A DNA stretch of 64,000 nucleotides from Dorea sp. D27 (GTDB lineage Bacteria > Bacillota > Clostridia > Lachnospirales > Lachnospiraceae): NCBI RefSeq assembly GCF_001185345.1, contig NZ_KQ236744.1:121626-185625 (forward strand), in the 5' to 3' direction. The notes under the pieces were generated by a model that had not been told where the DNA came from, searched no databases, and saw only the letters and a program-made list of their open reading frames with translations. Below, piece after piece: positions 1 to 8,869 of the stretch. Position 1 is the stretch's first letter. Each line of letters begins with the position of its first letter. Made by a program: the position numbers and the translations under genes.

Positions 1-2
1 CA

Positions 3-2213
3 GTGTCCGCCAAAACGGGGCAGGCTGTATCACAGGAAGATGCGGCTAAGAATACGATGGCATACAATATTCTGGCTGCACATAATACGTCTGGCGATAT
101 GGAGCGCCTGCGAATCAAGTTTGATAAACTTACTTCCCACGATATCACTTTTGTGGGAATCATCCAGACAGCAAGGGCTTCCGGGCTGGAACATTTTCCA
201 ATTCCATATGTTCTGACCAACTGCCATAATTCTCTATGCGCGGTAGGCGGAACGATCAACGAGGATGACCACATGTTCGGGCTGACTTGCGCTAAGAAGT
301 ACGGTGGAGTGTATGTGCCGCCTCATCAGGCGGTCATCCATCAGTATGCCCGCGAGATGCTTGCAGGTGGCGGCAAGATGATCCTTGGTTCGGACAGCCA
401 TACGAGATATGGTGCGCTCGGCACGATGGCGATGGGCGAAGGCGGGCCGGAACTTGTAAAGCAGCTCCTGGAAAAGACTTATGATATCAAGATGCCGGGC
501 GTTGTAGGCATCTATCTGGACGGGGAGCCTGCAAAGGGAGTAGGACCTCAGGACGTGGCGCTTGCGATTATCGGAGCCACATTTGCCAACGGATATGTTA
601 ATAATAAAGTAATGGAATTTGTCGGTCCGGGCGTGGATAAGCTGAGTGCGGACTTCAGAATCGGGATAGATGTCATGACGACAGAGACGACATGCCTTTC
701 TTCCATATGGAAGACAGACGGAAAGATTGAAGAGTTCTATGAGATCCATGGCAGAACAGAGGACTACAAAGAGCTGAATCCTGGGGCTGTGGCATATTAT
801 GACGGCATGGTATATGTGGATCTGGGTGAAATAAAGCCTATGATCGCGATGCCGTTCCACCCGTCTAACGTATATACGATTGACGAAGTGAATGCCAATC
901 TGAAGGATGTACTCCACGATGTGGAACAGAAAGCGCTGGTAAGCCTGGACGGTGCGGTAGATTATACTCTCCAGGATAAGATTGTGGACGGAAAACTGTA
1001 TGTGGAACAGGGGATCATCGCCGGCTGTGCCGGCGGCGGTTTTGAGAATATATGTGCGGCAGCAGATATTATACGCGGCAAATATATTGGGGCTGATGAA
1101 TTTACGTTCAGCGTATATCCGGCAAGCACGCCTATATACATGGAACTTGTCAAGAACGGTGCCGTAGCGGACCTTATGCAGGCGGGTACAATCGTCAAGA
1201 CGGCATTCTGCGGACCATGCTTCGGGGCAGGGGACACGCCTGCTAATCACGCGCTCTCTATCCGCCACTCAACGAGAAACTTCCCGAACAGAGAGGGGTC
1301 TAAGCTGCAGAGCGGTCAGATATCATCCGTAGCGCTGATGGATGCGCGGTCCATTGCGGCAACCGCGGCTAACAAAGGCTTCCTCACATCGGCAACGGAT
1401 ATGGATGTAGAATATAAGGGGCAGAAATATCATTTTGATAAAGAAATATATGCCAACAGAGTATTTGACAGCAAGGGAAAGGCAGACCCTTCCGTCGAGA
1501 TTAAGTTTGGCCCCAATATCAAAGACTGGCCTGAGATGCCGGCACTGCCTGAGCATCTTGTACTCAAGGTGGTTGCAGAGATTCATGATCCTGTAACGAC
1601 GACAGACGAGCTCATACCGTCCGGCGAGACTTCTTCGTACCGTTCAAATCCGCTGGGCCTGGCAGAATTTACCCTGTCGAGAAAAGACCCGGCTTATGTA
1701 GGAAGGGCGAAAGAGGTGCAGAAGGCACAGAAGGCAATCGAGGCCGGCACGTGTCCGCTCGACGTACTGGATGAGCTGAAGCCGGTAATGGCGGAAGTAC
1801 GGAAGAAATTCCCGGAAGCCGGAGAAGGAAACATAGGCGTAGGAAGCACGATATTTGCCGTGAAGCCAGGCGACGGCTCTGCCAGAGAGCAGGCGGCATC
1901 CTGCCAGAAAGTGCTGGGAGGATGGGCCAATATCGCCAACGAATATGCCACAAAGAGATACCGTTCCAATCTTATCAACTGGGGAATGCTTCCATTTATC
2001 ACGAAAGAAGAGCATCAGCGGCTGAACTTCAAGAACGGAGACTACATCTTTATACCGGACATCAAAAAAGCGATTGAAGATAAGACACCTGATATCAGGG
2101 CATATGTAGTCAGCGGAGAGCTTAAGGAAATCACTCTGAGCGTCGGAGACATGACAGATGCCGAGCGCGAAATCATTCTGAAAGGGTGCCTGATCAATTA
2201 TTACAAAGGCTAG
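3..2213 (+). CDS. Aconitase-family hydratase (YbhJ-like), 5' end possibly cut by the window
   Basis: The protein belongs to the aconitase superfamily of [4Fe-4S] hydro-lyases, in the poorly characterised YbhJ-like branch. The three cluster cysteines can be placed: one in [11 protein letters not shown] (about residue 342), matching the first cysteine of aconitase, and a CxxC pair in [11 protein letters not shown] (about residues 403-406). The N-terminal part has the GSDSHT signature near residue 130, and the C-terminal swivel domain contains [10 protein letters not shown]. The frame is open to the window edge and the only start seen is GTG at base 3 with no visible RBS, so the true start may lie upstream. 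The substrate is unknown; a citrate or homologue hydro-lyase role is only inferred from the family. Confidence 0.85.
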   Translation: MSAKTGQAVSQEDAAKNTMAYNILAAHNTSGDMERLRIKFDKLTSHDITFVGIIQTARASGLEHFPIPYVLTNCHNSLCAVGGTINEDDHMFGLTCAKKYGGVYVPPHQAVIHQYAREMLAGGGKMILGSDSHTRYGALGTMAMGEGGPELVKQLLEKTYDIKMPGVVGIYLDGEPAKGVGPQDVALAIIGATFANGYVNNKVMEFVGPGVDKLSADFRIGIDVMTTETTCLSSIWKTDGKIEEFYEIHGRTEDYKELNPGAVAYYDGMVYVDLGEIKPMIAMPFHPSNVYTIDEVNANLKDVLHDVEQKALVSLDGAVDYTLQDKIVDGKLYVEQGIIAGCAGGGFENICAAADIIRGKYIGADEFTFSVYPASTPIYMELVKNGAVADLMQAGTIVKTAFCGPCFGAGDTPANHALSIRHSTRNFPNREGSKLQSGQISSVALMDARSIAATAANKGFLTSATDMDVEYKGQKYHFDKEIYANRVFDSKGKADPSVEIKFGPNIKDWPEMPALPEHLVLKVVAEIHDPVTTTDELIPSGETSSYRSNPLGLAEFTLSRKDPAYVGRAKEVQKAQKAIEAGTCPLDVLDELKPVMAEVRKKFPEAGEGNIGVGSTIFAVKPGDGSAREQAASCQKVLGGWANIANEYATKRYRSNLINWGMLPFITKEEHQRLNFKNGDYIFIPDIKKAIEDKTPDIRAYVVSGELKEITLSVGDMTDAEREIILKGCLINYYKG

Positions 2214-2227
2214 AAAGGGACACCCTG

Positions 2228-2279
2228 AAATTAATTGGGGACGGAGGTTTTTTAATTTTCCTCCGTCCCCAATTAATTT
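2228..2279. repeat. REP-like palindrome with GGGGACG core, probably also a terminator
   Basis: Perfect 20-bp arms at 2228-2247 and 2260-2279 enclose a 12-base T-rich loop, 15 bases after the hydratase stop, and a T-run follows. The arm core TTGGGGACG is shared with the palindromes at 24478 and 25399, so this is a repeat family as well as a likely terminator. Confidence 0.8.
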
Positions 2280-2377
2280 TTTAGCCTTTTGATGCAACAG
2301 CCAGGGGTGTTTTTGACTCTTATTTATATCACAGGTATTAGGAAAAGATATTGTCATATCTCATGGGAGGGCAGGAT

Positions 2378-2860
2378 ATGAAGTGTGATGCAAGCATGTT
2401 TGCACAGTTGTATGAGACGGTTTACAAGGACCTGTACCGGTTTGCCTTGTGTCTGGTGAAGGATGGGCATGACGCGGAGGATGCGGTGAGCGAGGCGGTG
2501 GTTTCTGCCTATGAAAATATTGGAAAACTTCGGAAGGCGGAAGCGTTCAAGAGCTGGATATTTACTATTCTGGCTAATGTATGCAGGAGGAAGCTCAGGA
2601 AGGATGCGAGGTTGAAAAGCAGCGAACAGCCTTATGATAAATACGAGGATGCTGCAGGGAGACAGCCTGACTATGGCCTGGCACTGGATGTAAAGCGGGC
2701 ATTCTTCATACTGGAAGAGGAGGAGCAGCTCATTATCGGCCTGTCGGTGTTCGGCGGCTATAACAGCGCCGAGATCGGAACGATGCTGAGCCTGAACGCC
2801 AGCACGGTGCGATCGAAGAGGAAGAGGGCGCTGGAGAAGATGGAATGTGTGCTTAGATAG
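2378..2860 (+). CDS. ECF-type RNA polymerase sigma factor
   Basis: This 160-aa protein has the two-domain layout of ECF sigma-70 factors. Region 2 spans about residues 5-75 (YKDLYRFALCLVKDGHDAEDAV, then SWIFTILANVCRRKLR), and region 4 has a helix-turn-helix near the C-terminus (GYNSAEIGTMLSLNASTVRSK). The ATG at 2378 is chosen because GGGAGG lies 7 bases upstream; the TTG at 2351 has no RBS. The membrane-anchored beta-propeller gene starts 27 bases downstream, so the two probably form a sigma/anti-sigma pair in one operon. The target regulon is unknown, and no clear autoregulatory promoter was seen. Confidence 0.9.
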   Translation: MKCDASMFAQLYETVYKDLYRFALCLVKDGHDAEDAVSEAVVSAYENIGKLRKAEAFKSWIFTILANVCRRKLRKDARLKSSEQPYDKYEDAAGRQPDYGLALDVKRAFFILEEEEQLIIGLSVFGGYNSAEIGTMLSLNASTVRSKRKRALEKMECVLR

Positions 2861-2887
2861 TGTGATATGAATGAAAGGGGCATCGCT

Positions 2888-3262
2888 ATGGATAAAAGGG
2901 AACAAGACATTTTGACGCAGTTAGAAGAAAAGACGAAAAATATCGAGGTGCCGGACGGTTTACAACCTGATGCGGTGGATAAGATGTTGACGGCCCATAA
3001 CCGGAAGGACAGGAGATGGCGCCCGGCCAGAATCGCGGGCCTTGCGGCAGCCTGCCTCGTACTGGCAGCAGGCGTGACTGCGGCTGTCATATGGAACAGC
3101 AGTGGCACAAGCCGGATACAGACAGGACAGGAATCCGCTTCCGGCGGCGATAAGATTGCATCGGCCAAAGATTATGACCAGATATATTCTTATATCGAGA
3201 ATTACAATAAACAGCAAAAAAAGAAGAAGCGGTATATGGAGTGCTGGAAAGCAAAGAAATAG
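2888..3262 (+). CDS. N-terminal part of membrane-anchored beta-propeller protein (putative anti-sigma), frameshifted
   Basis: This is the first half of a gene continued in another frame from about 3217. It encodes a cytoplasmic segment of about 45 residues, one transmembrane helix (IAGLAAACLVLAAGVTAAVI) and the start of an extracytoplasmic linker. The ATG at 2888 has AAGGGG 7 bases upstream and is preferred to the ATG at 2867. Reading continues as IYSYIENYNKQQ into an A7 run (3216-3222) and then nonsense to a TAG. A shift of -1 inside the run joins it to the propeller frame. The zero-frame heptamer A AAA AAG at 3217-3223 equals the dnaX slippery site. Position after an ECF sigma gene suggests an anti-sigma role; this is inference. 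Confidence 0.7.
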   Translation: MDKREQDILTQLEEKTKNIEVPDGLQPDAVDKMLTAHNRKDRRWRPARIAGLAAACLVLAAGVTAAVIWNSSGTSRIQTGQESASGGDKIASAKDYDQIYSYIENYNKQQKKKKRYMECWKAKK

Positions 3263-4797
3263 CCACGGAAGATTCCGCTGCCAAGTCTGCAGACAACGCC
3301 GAGCCACAAATGAGCAGGTCCGATTCAGGCGCGGCAGCCAGCGCATATTCGACTACGAACGTTAGGCAGGAGGGGGTAGATGAGGCAGATACATCCAAAA
3401 CGGATGGAAAATATCTCTATGTACTCAAGGACAGCCGTCAGGAAATCGCAGTTGTGGAGGCAGAGGAAGGCTCTCTCACAGAATCTGGAGCCATCAGTGT
3501 AGAAAAAGGCATGACTATAGAAGAGTTCTATCTGAATCCGGAAAAGAAGCGTCTGGTCATGATCTGCAGCAAGGCAGAAGAGGGAGACGGAAACCTGTTC
3601 CGGGATATGGGTGTCAGCACGTCGACAGAGGCAGTTACCTACGACGTGGGAGACCCGGCACAGCCTGTAGAGCTGGGCAGGATACGCCAGAGCGGCTCTT
3701 ACAGCTCATCCAGGATGTCAGGCGATTACCTGTATCTGTTCAGCACGTACTATACCGGAACCGGAATATCGAGGGGAGATGAAAAGTCTTTCGTGCCGCT
3801 CGTCAATGAGAAGCCGCTGGCGATTGATGATATATACCTGCCACCGGTAGATATGGGCAACATGTATGAAGTTGTAACAGCACTTGACATTGAGGATCCG
3901 GATACGATTACGGACAGCAAGGCCATATTCTCCAAAGGCGGCCAGATATATGTAAGCAATGAGAATATCTATTATTATGAAAATGAGTGGGAGGAGCCGG
4001 ATAAAACAAGTACGACGGTAAGAAAGATTGCATATAAGGACGGCAGGCTCAGGGCAGAGGCACAAGGGACTTTTGACGGCTATCTGAATGACTCGTTCTC
4101 TATTGATGAATATAAGGGTTACCTCAGGGTGGCGGTTACGACAGGGGACACGAACTCTGTCTATGTCATGGATGATAAGCTGAAGGTCATCGGCTCCATC
4201 GAGGGACTGGCAGAGGATGAGCGGATTTATTCCGCAAGATTTATGGGAGATGCAGGATACTTCGTCACCTTCCGGGAGACGGATCCTCTGTATTCCGTGG
4301 ATCTGTCAGATCCTAAGAAACCAGAGATAAAAGGGGCTTTAAAGATTCCTGGCTTTTCCGATTATCTGCATTTTTACGGGGAAGGACTTCTGATTGGAAT
4401 CGGAATGGACGTGGACGAGGACACGTCCGTCACCGGAGGAGTCAAGCTGACGATGTTCGACATTACGGATATGACAGACGTAAAAGAAAAAGATACGTAT
4501 GTGATGGAAAATGTTTACAGTACGGATGTGTCTTATGATTATAAAGCAGCGCTGGTCGATGCCGGAAAGAATCTCATCGGATTTCCGGGATATGAATCCG
4601 GCGGCCAGAAGTATTACCTTTTCAGCTACAGTACCAAGGACGGGTTCAAATGCCTTATGGGTGAAGAAATCAACGGCAGTGGGGCGATACCTGCACGGGG
4701 GATCTATATCGGCGATATCCTTTATATTGTCCAGGGAAATATCGTAGAATCATACAGTCTCAGTAATTACAAAAAGATAGGTGACATTATATTATAG
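3241..4797 (+). CDS. Beta-propeller domain, C-terminal part of the frameshifted anti-sigma-like protein
   Basis: The 518-residue frame matches the bacterial secreted beta-propeller family distantly related to WD40 proteins. A Ser/Ala-rich linker leads to TTNVRQEGVDEADTSKTDG, a hallmark of the family, then repeated propeller blades such as GDYLYLFSTYY, GYLRVAV and GDAGYFVTFRETDPLYSVDLSDP. There is no signal sequence of its own; the GTG at 3241 has only a poor RBS, and the frame is open back to a TAA at 3208. The export signal would be the helix encoded in the preceding frame, so the native product is probably one ~635-aa type II membrane protein. Whether the break is a mutation, a sequence error or recoding is open. 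Confidence 0.8.
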   Translation: MLESKEIATEDSAAKSADNAEPQMSRSDSGAAASAYSTTNVRQEGVDEADTSKTDGKYLYVLKDSRQEIAVVEAEEGSLTESGAISVEKGMTIEEFYLNPEKKRLVMICSKAEEGDGNLFRDMGVSTSTEAVTYDVGDPAQPVELGRIRQSGSYSSSRMSGDYLYLFSTYYTGTGISRGDEKSFVPLVNEKPLAIDDIYLPPVDMGNMYEVVTALDIEDPDTITDSKAIFSKGGQIYVSNENIYYYENEWEEPDKTSTTVRKIAYKDGRLRAEAQGTFDGYLNDSFSIDEYKGYLRVAVTTGDTNSVYVMDDKLKVIGSIEGLAEDERIYSARFMGDAGYFVTFRETDPLYSVDLSDPKKPEIKGALKIPGFSDYLHFYGEGLLIGIGMDVDEDTSVTGGVKLTMFDITDMTDVKEKDTYVMENVYSTDVSYDYKAALVDAGKNLIGFPGYESGGQKYYLFSYSTKDGFKCLMGEEINGSGAIPARGIYIGDILYIVQGNIVESYSLSNYKKIGDIIL

Positions 4798-4896
4798 ACG
4801 AATTTTGTACGGAGCTGTCTGAATGTTTAAAAAGACAGAATATTTGGTTAAACTAATACAATTATAAATTAATAAATAAAAATAGTAAAAATAGTA

Positions 4897-4925
4897 TTGA
4901 CAAATAAAAAATCCGATGATATTAT
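4897..4925 (+). promoter_or_regulatory. Sigma-A promoter for the AT-rich relic unit
   Basis: TTGACA at 4897-4902, a 17-bp spacer and TATTAT at 4920-4925. It faces the RBS-led small ORF at 5102, leaving a leader of about 170 bases. Confidence 0.55.
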
Positions 4926-5101
4926 ATAGTCAATCCAAAGGAAATCCAAAAAAGAATCTTGACGAGAAAGAGATTCTTGAAAAAGGGAAGGACATATAAT
5001 GAACTGTATATGTTATCCATTTTTCAAAGGATTATAAAAAATTATATCTCATATGTAGGTGAGATATAAATTTGGAAATAAAATAAAGGAGGCTTAATCC
5101 A

Positions 5102-5501
5102 TTGGACAATGTAATATCAGAATCAAAATCTCAATATGTTAGTGGTATGGCAGATATAAATTCCCGTAGAATAAGCCTTAACAATAGAGAAGAAACCGGT
5201 AGATAAATAATAAAAAGAATATTCGGAGAAGAAGAATAACCGGAATGGCAAGATTCGTATTTGCAGACATATTGATAGTATATACCACAAGATAGTTCAA
5301 AGAAATTAGACGATGTGTGAAGAAACATCAGCTAATATATCTGAATTTATATAATGGGAGCTATATAGGCAGTGGTTATAGAAGAAATAACTTAATACGG
5401 CTATAGGCGAAGGAATAAGGGCAGAGTCTATTGCTGGAACGGCTATAGGTATAATAACCGGGTTGACTGGCTTATATAGAGAAAATGAGGGATATAAATA
5501 A
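5102..5501 (+). pseudogene. Decayed small gene(s), possibly bacteriocin-like
   Basis: AAAGGAGG at 5085-5092 stands 9 bases before a TTG that opens a 34-codon ORF (5102-5206, beginning MDNVISESKSQYV). Beyond its TAA the sequence is still protein-like in pieces but broken by many stops. In another frame, 5391-5501 encodes a hydrophobic glycine-rich tail containing AGTAIGIITGLTGLY and ending in ENEGYK, which resembles the glycine-zipper end of class II bacteriocin precursors. The region is much richer in A+T than its neighbours, and it has its own promoter and terminator. I read it as a decayed foreign transcription unit; a functional 34-aa peptide cannot be excluded. The bacteriocin link rests only on composition and the GxxxG pattern. 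Confidence 0.35.
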
Positions 5502-5632
5502 TGATATGAAGATTATAATTTTATAGTCCGAAGCTTTGAGTTATAATTCGAATATAAAAAGGAGATAGGCTTTAGGGAATAGAATCAAAAATGAACCTCC
5601 GATAAATAAAAAAATATGATAAAATTAAATAT

Positions 5633-5676
5633 AAAATAGCCATCATTATCAAAACGATTATGATGGCTATTTTTTC
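5633..5676 (+). terminator. Intrinsic terminator ending the relic unit
   Basis: Arms AAAATAGCCATCAT (5633-5646) and ATGATGGCTATTTT (5660-5673) pair perfectly over 14 bp, and a T-run follows. The stretch 5502-5632 holds nothing else I can support. Confidence 0.8.
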
Positions 5677-5777
5677 CTGTATATAGCGTTATTTTAGACA
5701 ATATCAAGGAATATTTTACCACTTCTTAGTTTTGTAATGTTTTGTAACATAATTTTAATATTTTTTATGCTTATATT

Positions 5778-5806
5778 TTGACATTGATATAGGCTTATGA
5801 TAAACT
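5778..5806 (+). promoter_or_regulatory. Sigma-A promoter of the TPR/P-loop gene
   Basis: TTGACA at 5778-5783, 17-bp spacer, TAAACT at 5801-5806, about 95 bases before the start codon. Confidence 0.5.
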
Positions 5807-5901
5807 TATATCAGTGAATTATGGTGTATTATAGCATAACCTTGCGAAAGTTAAGAGACACAGGAGAGGAATAGTATAAAAATATTATTGAGGTGAGAAC
5901 T

Positions 5902-8757
5902 TTGGATAAATACGAATATCGTGTAAAAACAGAGCAGATGCTCGAATATATGGAGAAAAAGCAATATAAAAAAGCGATGGAAATAGCTGATACCGTGGAT
6001 TGGAGAAGGGTGAAGAACGCAGCCATGCTCAACACGGTCAGTGAAATATATGAATCGAACGGAGAGTACCAGAAGAGCAGGGACATATTGTTCGTAGCTT
6101 ATGACAGGTCTCCGGGGAGCCGGAAGATTGTATATCGGCTCGGAACGCTGGCGCTTAAGATTAATGATATTGAAGAAGCATCGGACTGCTATGAAGAGTT
6201 TGTAAAGCTGGCACCTAAGGATCCTAACCAGTACATATTAAAGTACAAGATTCTTAAGGTTCAAAAAGCGCCTTATGAAGAGCAGATTGCGGCGCTTGAA
6301 GATTTTAAGAAGTCAGAATATGTCGAAAAATGGGCGTATGAACTTGCCCTGCTATATCATGAGGCAGGAATGACGGCAGAGTGCCTCGAAGAATGTGATG
6401 ACCTGATTCTGTGGTTCAGCGAAGGGAAATATGTGTACCAGGCTATGGAACTTAAGATGAAGTATAAGCCGCTGACCCCGCTGCAGCAGGAGAAATATGA
6501 CAGCCGGCCGGGAGCCGCGAAGAAGCCTCAGGTTAAGAAGGCGGCAGTGGAGACGCCTGTGAGCAGCAGCAGGGCTGCAGTTGTGGAGCCGTCGGAAGAG
6601 GAGATACCGGAAGAAGCAATCGGCGTGCCGGAGGAAGAGACGCCGCTGCCCGCAATACAACATGCAGTACACGATATGACAACAGAAGTACCGGCAATGG
6701 ACGAGGTGCTGAAGGCTGTAGAGGAGGAGATGGATGTTCCGTCAGATGAGACGCGCAGAATGCCGGTAGAAGAGCTGGAGGAGCTGGAAGAGCTACAGAA
6801 CCGCCAGAAATCGCCGATTACGAAGATAGTGAAAGGAGCCACGCTGCAGGAGGCGCTGGCGAATGGGGTGAAGGTTGCCAGCGGTATTGATATAGAAGAA
6901 AAAGCGATGGCCGAGAAAACGGAAGAATTACGTATAACGGGTCAGATGCGTATAGAAGAGATTCTGCAGGAATGGGAAGCTAAGCAGAAAGACCATGCGG
7001 AGGCTATCGAAAAACAGAAAAAGGAAGATGTAGAGCGCATCAGCAAAGAAAGAGAAGAAGCCAGAAAGCGCAGAGAATCGGAACGCAGAGAAGTAGAAAG
7101 AAAAGCGGCGGAAGCCGAGGCAGCCCGCAAAGCAGCAGAGGAAGAGGCAGCCAGGAAGGCAGCGGAAGAAGAGGCGGCCAAGAAGGCAGCGGAAGAAGAA
7201 GCAGCCCGTAAAGCAGCAGAGGAAGAGGCGGCCAGAAAAGCTGCGGAAGAGGAGGCATTCCGCAGGGCAGAGGAAGAAGCAGCCAGAAGAAGGGAGGCCG
7301 AAGAAGCCCGCAAAGCAGCGGAAGCTGAAGCGGCCAGAAAGGCGGAAGAAGCCCGCAGAGCAGCAGAGGAAGAAGCGGCCCGCAAGGCAGAAGAATCAGC
7401 GGCAGAGGAGAAGGCTAAAAAGACAGTTCCAAGCATGACAGAGGACATCAGACAGCTTATGGAGGAACTGGAACACGGAGTTGCAGAGCCTGAGCCGGAA
7501 GAGGAGACAGATTATTATGAGGAAGAGGATGATGAGCCGTTAGACAATATGGGCAGCCTTGTAGAAGAGCTTCAGATGGAAGATGTTCCGGAAGAGGAAG
7601 ATGATTTTGAGGACGATTTCGGGAGCGGATTCGACGAAGATGATTTCGGAGCCGGAGATGCTGATGAGGACAGCCTTGACGACGGATATGAAGAAGATTT
7701 CGATGATGCAGACGAGTTAGACGAAGACGATTTTGAGGAAGCAGACTACGACGAGGATGACTTTGAAAGCGAGGACGATTTTGACGAAGAGGACTATGAC
7801 GCAGACGATTTCTTCGATGATGAAGAGTCCGAGATAGAAGAGCCGGAAGAGGAAGAGCTTGTGATTGAAGAGCCTTCGGAAGAGGAGATTCAGAAGCGCA
7901 TTAAAAAGTCCAAAGGCGGAGGTGTCCCGTTCGACACAGGTTTTGTCGTGACCGGCCGTTATGATTTGAGCGCGACGAGCGAGATTGGACTGAAGGCAGG
8001 GCTTACGGAAGAACAGAAAAAACTGTTTTCTTATTTTGTTCCCGTCAGAGGTATGAGTGAGCAGATAGTGGAAGTGCTGGACAATGACAGAAGAGCACAG
8101 CGCGAAGGAACATCCAAGACAGGCAACCTGATGGTGATAGGGCGCAAAGGATCAGGGAAGACAGTTCTGGCAGTGGATATCGTAAAGGCTATCCAGAAGC
8201 AGAGGAACCTGAAACAGGGCAAGGTAGCCATAGTAACGGGAGAATCTCTGAATAAAAAAGAGCTGGCCAATATTATCCAGAAGCTGCGAGGCGGGGCAAT
8301 TATCATAGAGAAGGCTGGAAAGCTGAACTCAAGGACGGTGAAGGAACTGGATTATCTGATGGAGAAGAAGACGGGAGAGCTTCTATTTGTACTGGAAGAC
8401 CAGAGAAAGCCGCTTGAGAGAATACTAACGGCCAACCCGGAATTCAGAAAGAAGTTCACTTCCAGGCTGGAACTTCCGGTATTCATCAATGACGAGCTTG
8501 TGACATTCGGACAGACGTATGCCAAAGAGAACGGCTATAAGCTTGACGAGATGGGAATCCTTGCATTATACAGCAGAATTGATGTTATGCAGAGGGAGGA
8601 CCATGCAGTTACGGTAGCAGAGGTCAAGGAGATTATGGATGAGGCAATATCGCACTCCCAGAAAGCGAATGTGAAGCACCTTGCCAGAAGAGTATTCGGA
8701 AAGAGCACGGACGACTCTGACAGAATCATCTTAAAGGAAGAAGATTTTAGGATTTAA
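5902..8757 (+). CDS. TPR - coiled-coil - acidic - P-loop ATPase protein (951 aa)
   Basis: Four regions can be read in order. An N-terminal alpha-helical TPR-like part (about 1-170) includes [21 protein letters not shown] long Ala/Glu/Arg helix follows, built of near-identical AARKAAEEE units (about 395-505). Next is a very acidic Asp/Glu stretch (about 525-655). The C-terminal ATPase domain has Walker A GRKGSGKT at about 747-754 and a hydrophobic strand ELLFVLED that could be Walker B; it recalls the AAA proteins of the SpoVK/CbbX kind. The TTG at 5902 is chosen for its AGGTGA 5 bases upstream; the GTG at 5893 has no RBS. Promoter and terminator show a monocistronic unit. The function is unknown; TPRs plus an ATPase suggest assembly or remodelling of a protein complex. 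Confidence 0.75.
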   Translation: MDKYEYRVKTEQMLEYMEKKQYKKAMEIADTVDWRRVKNAAMLNTVSEIYESNGEYQKSRDILFVAYDRSPGSRKIVYRLGTLALKINDIEEASDCYEEFVKLAPKDPNQYILKYKILKVQKAPYEEQIAALEDFKKSEYVEKWAYELALLYHEAGMTAECLEECDDLILWFSEGKYVYQAMELKMKYKPLTPLQQEKYDSRPGAAKKPQVKKAAVETPVSSSRAAVVEPSEEEIPEEAIGVPEEETPLPAIQHAVHDMTTEVPAMDEVLKAVEEEMDVPSDETRRMPVEELEELEELQNRQKSPITKIVKGATLQEALANGVKVASGIDIEEKAMAEKTEELRITGQMRIEEILQEWEAKQKDHAEAIEKQKKEDVERISKEREEARKRRESERREVERKAAEAEAARKAAEEEAARKAAEEEAAKKAAEEEAARKAAEEEAARKAAEEEAFRRAEEEAARRREAEEARKAAEAEAARKAEEARRAAEEEAARKAEESAAEEKAKKTVPSMTEDIRQLMEELEHGVAEPEPEEETDYYEEEDDEPLDNMGSLVEELQMEDVPEEEDDFEDDFGSGFDEDDFGAGDADEDSLDDGYEEDFDDADELDEDDFEEADYDEDDFESEDDFDEEDYDADDFFDDEESEIEEPEEEELVIEEPSEEEIQKRIKKSKGGGVPFDTGFVVTGRYDLSATSEIGLKAGLTEEQKKLFSYFVPVRGMSEQIVEVLDNDRRAQREGTSKTGNLMVIGRKGSGKTVLAVDIVKAIQKQRNLKQGKVAIVTGESLNKKELANIIQKLRGGAIIIEKAGKLNSRTVKELDYLMEKKTGELLFVLEDQRKPLERILTANPEFRKKFTSRLELPVFINDELVTFGQTYAKENGYKLDEMGILALYSRIDVMQREDHAVTVAEVKEIMDEAISHSQKANVKHLARRVFGKSTDDSDRIILKEEDFRI
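7084..7411 (+). repeat. Tandem coding repeat of Ala/Glu units
   Basis: In-frame imperfect repeats of 21-27 bases encode [13 protein letters not shown] units, predicted to form a single long helix. Such tracts change length easily by slippage. Confidence 0.75.
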
Positions 8758-8763
8758 GAATAG

Positions 8764-8812
8764 AAAAGAAAGGGTTTTGACAGGGCAACATTTGTCAAAA
8801 CCCTTTCTTTTT
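8764..8812 (+). terminator. Intrinsic terminator after the TPR/P-loop gene
   Basis: AAAGAAAGGGTTTTGACA pairs with its complement starting at 8793 across a 10-base loop, then T-rich sequence follows. Confidence 0.85.
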
Positions 8813-8869
8813 ATGCCTGTCTAAAGTATAATAAACGTAAATAATGACAGGAATGCGAGGGGTGACGGT

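Noticed and set aside
234..1268. 344-codon minus-strand ORF inside the hydratase gene
   Set aside because: Antisense to a clearly conserved gene, with Cys/His/Arg-rich composition typical of shadow frames and no RBS.
6942..7448. Ser/Ala-rich 168-codon minus-strand ORF
   Set aside because: It is the shadow of the Ala/Glu repeat tract in the TPR/P-loop gene; such repeats keep the opposite strand open.
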